Shown piece after piece: positions 7,059 to 8,883 of a stretch of DNA of 8,883 bases. Position 1 is the first letter of the stretch, and every line of letters starts with the position of its first letter. The stretch lies in assembly GCA_019090845.1 (NCBI GenBank), contig JAHRVD010000337.1, positions 1 to 8,883 on the forward strand, read 5' to 3'. The stretch is from Marinosulfonomonas sp. (GTDB lineage Bacteria; Pseudomonadota; Alphaproteobacteria; Rhodobacterales; Rhodobacteraceae). A model generated the notes under the pieces. The model did no database searches. It had not been told where the DNA came from and saw only the letters and a program-made list of their open reading frames with translations. The translations under genes and the position numbers were made by a program.

Positions 7059-7600
7059 TAGTCCTTTCCGGTATTACCGTCATTTTTGTTCGTTTCATTG
7101 CAATATGGGTCGGGAATGCCAAGCGTGGCAAGTATCTCGACCTCCAGCCCCTCCATAAGGGCCGCATCTTTGTTCGATATGTGGTCATAACCCAACAGGT
7201 GCAAGGTCCCATGAACCAATAGATGGCTCACATGGGCATGCATCGGCGTTTCGGATACATTTGCCTCGCGCTCACAGGTGTCGAATGCGATGGCGATATC
7301 GCCAAGTTCGGTTCTACCTGCCGGATCGGTTTTTGGCGCTTCGGGCGTTTTGCCGGGGGTATCGGCCGCCCGATCAACGCTTGGCCATGACAGAACGTTA
7401 GTGGCGGTAGGTTTGCCGCGAAAATCACTGTTCAGCGCCGCAATCGTTGCGTCGTCACACCCCAAAAGGCTAATCTCAAATGCTGCCGGGTCCAGACCCA
7501 AACGGGTTAACGCCGCACCACATGCGGTTTGTGAAAGCTGTTTCAGACCCAGGTCAGCCCAGCGCACATCCTCGATCCGAGTATCAACCAGTTCAGGCAT
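7058..7600 (-). CDS. ybeY: Endoribonuclease / rRNA maturation factor YbeY
   Basis: Zinc-dependent metalloprotein required for 16S rRNA 3'-end maturation and late-stage 70S ribosome quality control; cytosolic. Counting from the ATG at 7600 (180 residues), the zinc motif H-x3-H-x5-H is in HLLVHGTLHLLGYDH (126-140), with ligands His130, His134 and His140. The conserved FRGKPTATNVLSWP (60-73) carries the Arg (61) important for activity. Between NVLSWP and LGDIAIA lies a stretch of about 25 residues rich in Pro, Lys and Thr, probably a loop. The frame also has an ATG at 7615. The ATG at 7600 gives the N-terminus MPELVDTRIEDVRW, which resembles the usual VDTxIED opening, and overlaps the phoH stop as ATGCCTGA. 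Neither start has a strong Shine-Dalgarno, so the choice is tentative and coupling to phoH is inferred. Confidence 0.94.
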   Translation of the reverse strand: MPELVDTRIEDVRWADLGLKQLSQTACGAALTRLGLDPAAFEISLLGCDDATIAALNSDFRGKPTATNVLSWPSVDRAADTPGKTPEAPKTDPAGRTELGDIAIAFDTCEREANVSETPMHAHVSHLLVHGTLHLLGYDHISNKDAALMEGLEVEILATLGIPDPYCNETNKNDGNTGKD

Positions 7601-8588
7601 CGCCGTCAGCGTCATAGGCTTCGATTATTTTCCCAACCAGCGGATGGCGAACCACATCTTTTGAAGTGAAATAATTGAAACTGATTTTCTTGATCGACTT
7701 TAACAGACGTTCGGCATCGGCAAGACCACTGGGAACGTTACGCGGCAGATCCACCTGCGAGCGGTCACCGGTAATCACCATGCGACTGCCTTCACCCAGA
7801 CGGGTCAGGAACATCTTCATCTGCATCGTGGTGGCGTTCTGCGCCTCGTCCAAGACCACAAATGCGTTGGAAAGCGTGCGCCCGCGCATAAACGCCAGCG
7901 GTGCAATTTCAATGCGCTTTTCTTCGATCAGTTTGGCCAGTTGCTTGTCTGGCAAAAAGTCATTCAGCGCGTCATAAAGCGGCTGCATGTAGGGGTCGAC
8001 TTTATCTTTCATGTCACCGGGCAGAAAGCCAAGCCGCTCGCCTGCCTCGACCGCAGGACGCGACAGAATAATCCGGTCCACATGGCCGCCAATGAACATA
8101 TTGATGCCAACGGCCACCGCCAGATAGGTCTTGCCGGTGCCTGCAGGGCCAATTCCGAATGCCAGTTCATTTTCAAAAAGCGATTGCACATAGGCGCTTT
8201 GGGCAGCGGTGCGCGGGTGCACCGATTTTTTTCGTGTCTTGATCTCGACCTTGCCGCCGCGAAACATTTCCAACTGGTCGTCGCGAACCGCCGCCCCCAT
8301 GCGCAATTCACCGTCAATTTCACCGGCATCTATTGGCCGCCCGGCTTCCAGCTTGGCGTAAAGCCCTGTCAGCACTTGCGCGGTTTTGTTGCACGCAGCT
8401 TCTTGTCCCACGACAACCAGTTGATTGCCGCGGCGCACTATTTGCACGTCAAGGTTTTCTTCTATCTGCGCCAGATTGCGGTCAAATTCGCCGCACAGAT
8501 CAATAAGCAGTCGGTTATCGGAAAATTCGAGCAGCTTTTCATGGGCATCCTGAGGCGATGACGGTGATGAAATTGCACTGATTCCCAA
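7593..8588 (-). CDS. phoH: PhoH-family ATPase (PhoL/YbeZ type)
   Basis: Cytosolic P-loop ATPase of the PhoH family, which in bacteria is tied to RNA handling and works genetically with ybeY. The 331-residue protein has an N-terminal KH-like segment (about 25-85), a linker, then the ATPase core: Walker A GPAGTGKT (147-154), the LSRPAVEAGERLGFLPGD block (175-192), Walker B VVLDEAQN (244-251) and the sensor GDRSQVDLP (274-282). The only plausible start is the TTG at 8588, which has GGAG at 8598-8595 with a six-base spacer and gives the normal family N-terminus; no ATG in frame precedes the conserved LLEFSDNRLLIDLCGEFD. It heads the overlapping phoH-ybeY-corC-lnt operon. It is chromosomal phoH; nothing in the sequence indicates phosphate control. 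Confidence 0.95.
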   Translation of the reverse strand: MGISAISSPSSPQDAHEKLLEFSDNRLLIDLCGEFDRNLAQIEENLDVQIVRRGNQLVVVGQEAACNKTAQVLTGLYAKLEAGRPIDAGEIDGELRMGAAVRDDQLEMFRGGKVEIKTRKKSVHPRTAAQSAYVQSLFENELAFGIGPAGTGKTYLAVAVGINMFIGGHVDRIILSRPAVEAGERLGFLPGDMKDKVDPYMQPLYDALNDFLPDKQLAKLIEEKRIEIAPLAFMRGRTLSNAFVVLDEAQNATTMQMKMFLTRLGEGSRMVITGDRSQVDLPRNVPSGLADAERLLKSIKKISFNYFTSKDVVRHPLVGKIIEAYDADGDA

Positions 8589-8594
8589 AAATGT

Positions 8595-8598
8595 CTCC
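8595..8598 (-). promoter_or_regulatory. Shine-Dalgarno that fixes the TTG start of phoH
   Basis: GGAG on the minus strand sits six bases before TTG (8588-8586). No ATG or GTG with comparable spacing keeps the PhoH frame, so this site decides the non-ATG start. Confidence 0.7.
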
Positions 8599-8672
8599 GT
8601 TCGCTTGGCGTTTCAACCAATCGTGCCAATTTGATGCCAAAGGCGCAAGCACAAGCTGCAATTGTCACGAAA

Positions 8673-8700
8673 ATGATAGCTTTCTAATTCGATTTCGCAA
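8673..8700 (-). promoter_or_regulatory. Candidate promoter of the phoH-ybeY-corC-lnt operon
   Basis: On the minus strand TTGCGA (8700-8695; four of six consensus) and TATCAT (8678-8673; five of six) are separated by 16 bases. A start near 8666 would leave a leader of roughly 78 bases before the phoH TTG. The local sequence is more A/T-rich than its surroundings, as expected of a promoter. It lies just inside, or at the edge of, the transposase-like relic. No heat-shock type promoter was convincing here. Confidence 0.4.
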
Positions 8701-8705
8701 AATAT

Positions 8706-8883
8706 GCGCCAACTGAACGTCAGATCGGGTCTCCGACGGGTGAACCGCTTTTGAAGCCGCCGATAGCTGTGTTCGACAGGGCTGTTCCGGAACATACGGG
8801 TTTGCCGTCGCGAGCCAACCGCTGAGACAAATATCCTTCGATACCGTCATCACTGATCCAGTGGTCACAACCATTGGGGTCAA
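8706..8883 (-). pseudogene. Degenerate transposase fragment, possibly IS6 family (runs off the window)
   Basis: No intact gene spans this stretch. On the minus strand one frame reads WISDDGIEGY (8860-8831), resembling the T-T-D-G-x-x-x-Y block around the second catalytic Asp of IS6-type transposases. A different frame then reads FRNSPVEHSYRRLQKRF (about 8792-8742), which aligns position by position with the catalytic-Glu block N-N-R-x-E-x-S/D-H-R-x-x-R/K-R of that family. The Asp-to-Glu distance is about 25 codons, shorter than the roughly 30-34 usual in the family, so a frameshift plus a small deletion is inferred. Stops follow soon after in all frames and no terminal inverted repeat was recognised. 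The likeness is by eye from short motifs and could be wrong. Confidence 0.35.

Noticed and set aside
7941..8561. Plus-strand open frame (206 codons) opposite phoH
   Set aside because: Lies entirely within conserved PhoH coding sequence, and no family is recognised.
8622..8654. Heat-shock type promoter (TTGCGC ... CACGAT) for phoH
   Set aside because: Only a loose match to RpoH consensus; TTGCGA/TATCAT slightly upstream is better.
8783..8794. 12-bp perfect palindrome TGTTCCGGAACA as an operator
   Set aside because: It sits inside the degenerate transposase-like segment, is single-copy and lies over 70 bp upstream of the candidate -35; a chance palindrome is as likely.
8613..8795. Small minus-strand open frame upstream of phoH as an intact small protein gene
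   Set aside because: No Shine-Dalgarno before the ATG at 8795, and its N-terminal part is better explained as a frame of the transposase-like relic; the rest has no sensible composition.

Overview
The window reads as ordinary chromosomal housekeeping DNA from an alphaproteobacterium, most likely a marine Rhodobacterales (Roseobacter group). Three things point there: the gene order phoH-ybeY-corC-lnt followed by metK-trmB and aroA-(membrane protein)-cmk; a class II EPSP synthase; and a SAM/SAH riboswitch just upstream of metK, an RNA class described almost only from Rhodobacterales metK leaders. All eight intact genes are on the minus strand, so transcription runs from high to low coordinates and the genes are described below in that order.

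Region 8589-8883 lies upstream of phoH. It has no intact gene. Its outer part shows broken similarity, in two reading frames, to the C-terminal catalytic region of an IS6-type transposase. Its inner part holds a candidate sigma70-type promoter and a good Shine-Dalgarno in front of a TTG start for phoH. Many alphaproteobacteria carry miaB here, and it is not seen in this window.

Region 4649-8588 is a tightly packed operon in which each junction overlaps: phoH (PhoH-type ATPase), ybeY (16S rRNA endonuclease/maturation factor), corC (CBS-pair protein) and lnt (apolipoprotein N-acyltransferase). It couples ribosome/RNA quality functions to envelope functions, as in the E. coli ybeZYX-lnt operon.

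Region 3297-4648 holds metK with its own control signals: a candidate promoter just after the lnt stop, a SAM/SAH riboswitch whose pseudoknot captures the metK Shine-Dalgarno, and a strong intrinsic terminator after the gene. The terminator's T-tract touches the start codon of trmB, so the end of one transcription unit and the start of the next gene are merged.

Region 5-3296 holds trmB (tRNA m7G46 methyltransferase), a 78-bp spacer, then aroA, an uncharacterised four-helix membrane protein and cmk, joined by two ATGA overlaps. aroA-cmk adjacency (usually followed by rpsA, outside this window) is common in Proteobacteria; the membrane protein between them is the least understood gene here.

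I found no tRNA, rRNA, CRISPR array, defence system or complete mobile element. The points most worth a second look are the riboswitch, the terminator/start-codon fusion, the unknown membrane protein, and the transposase-like relic upstream of phoH.
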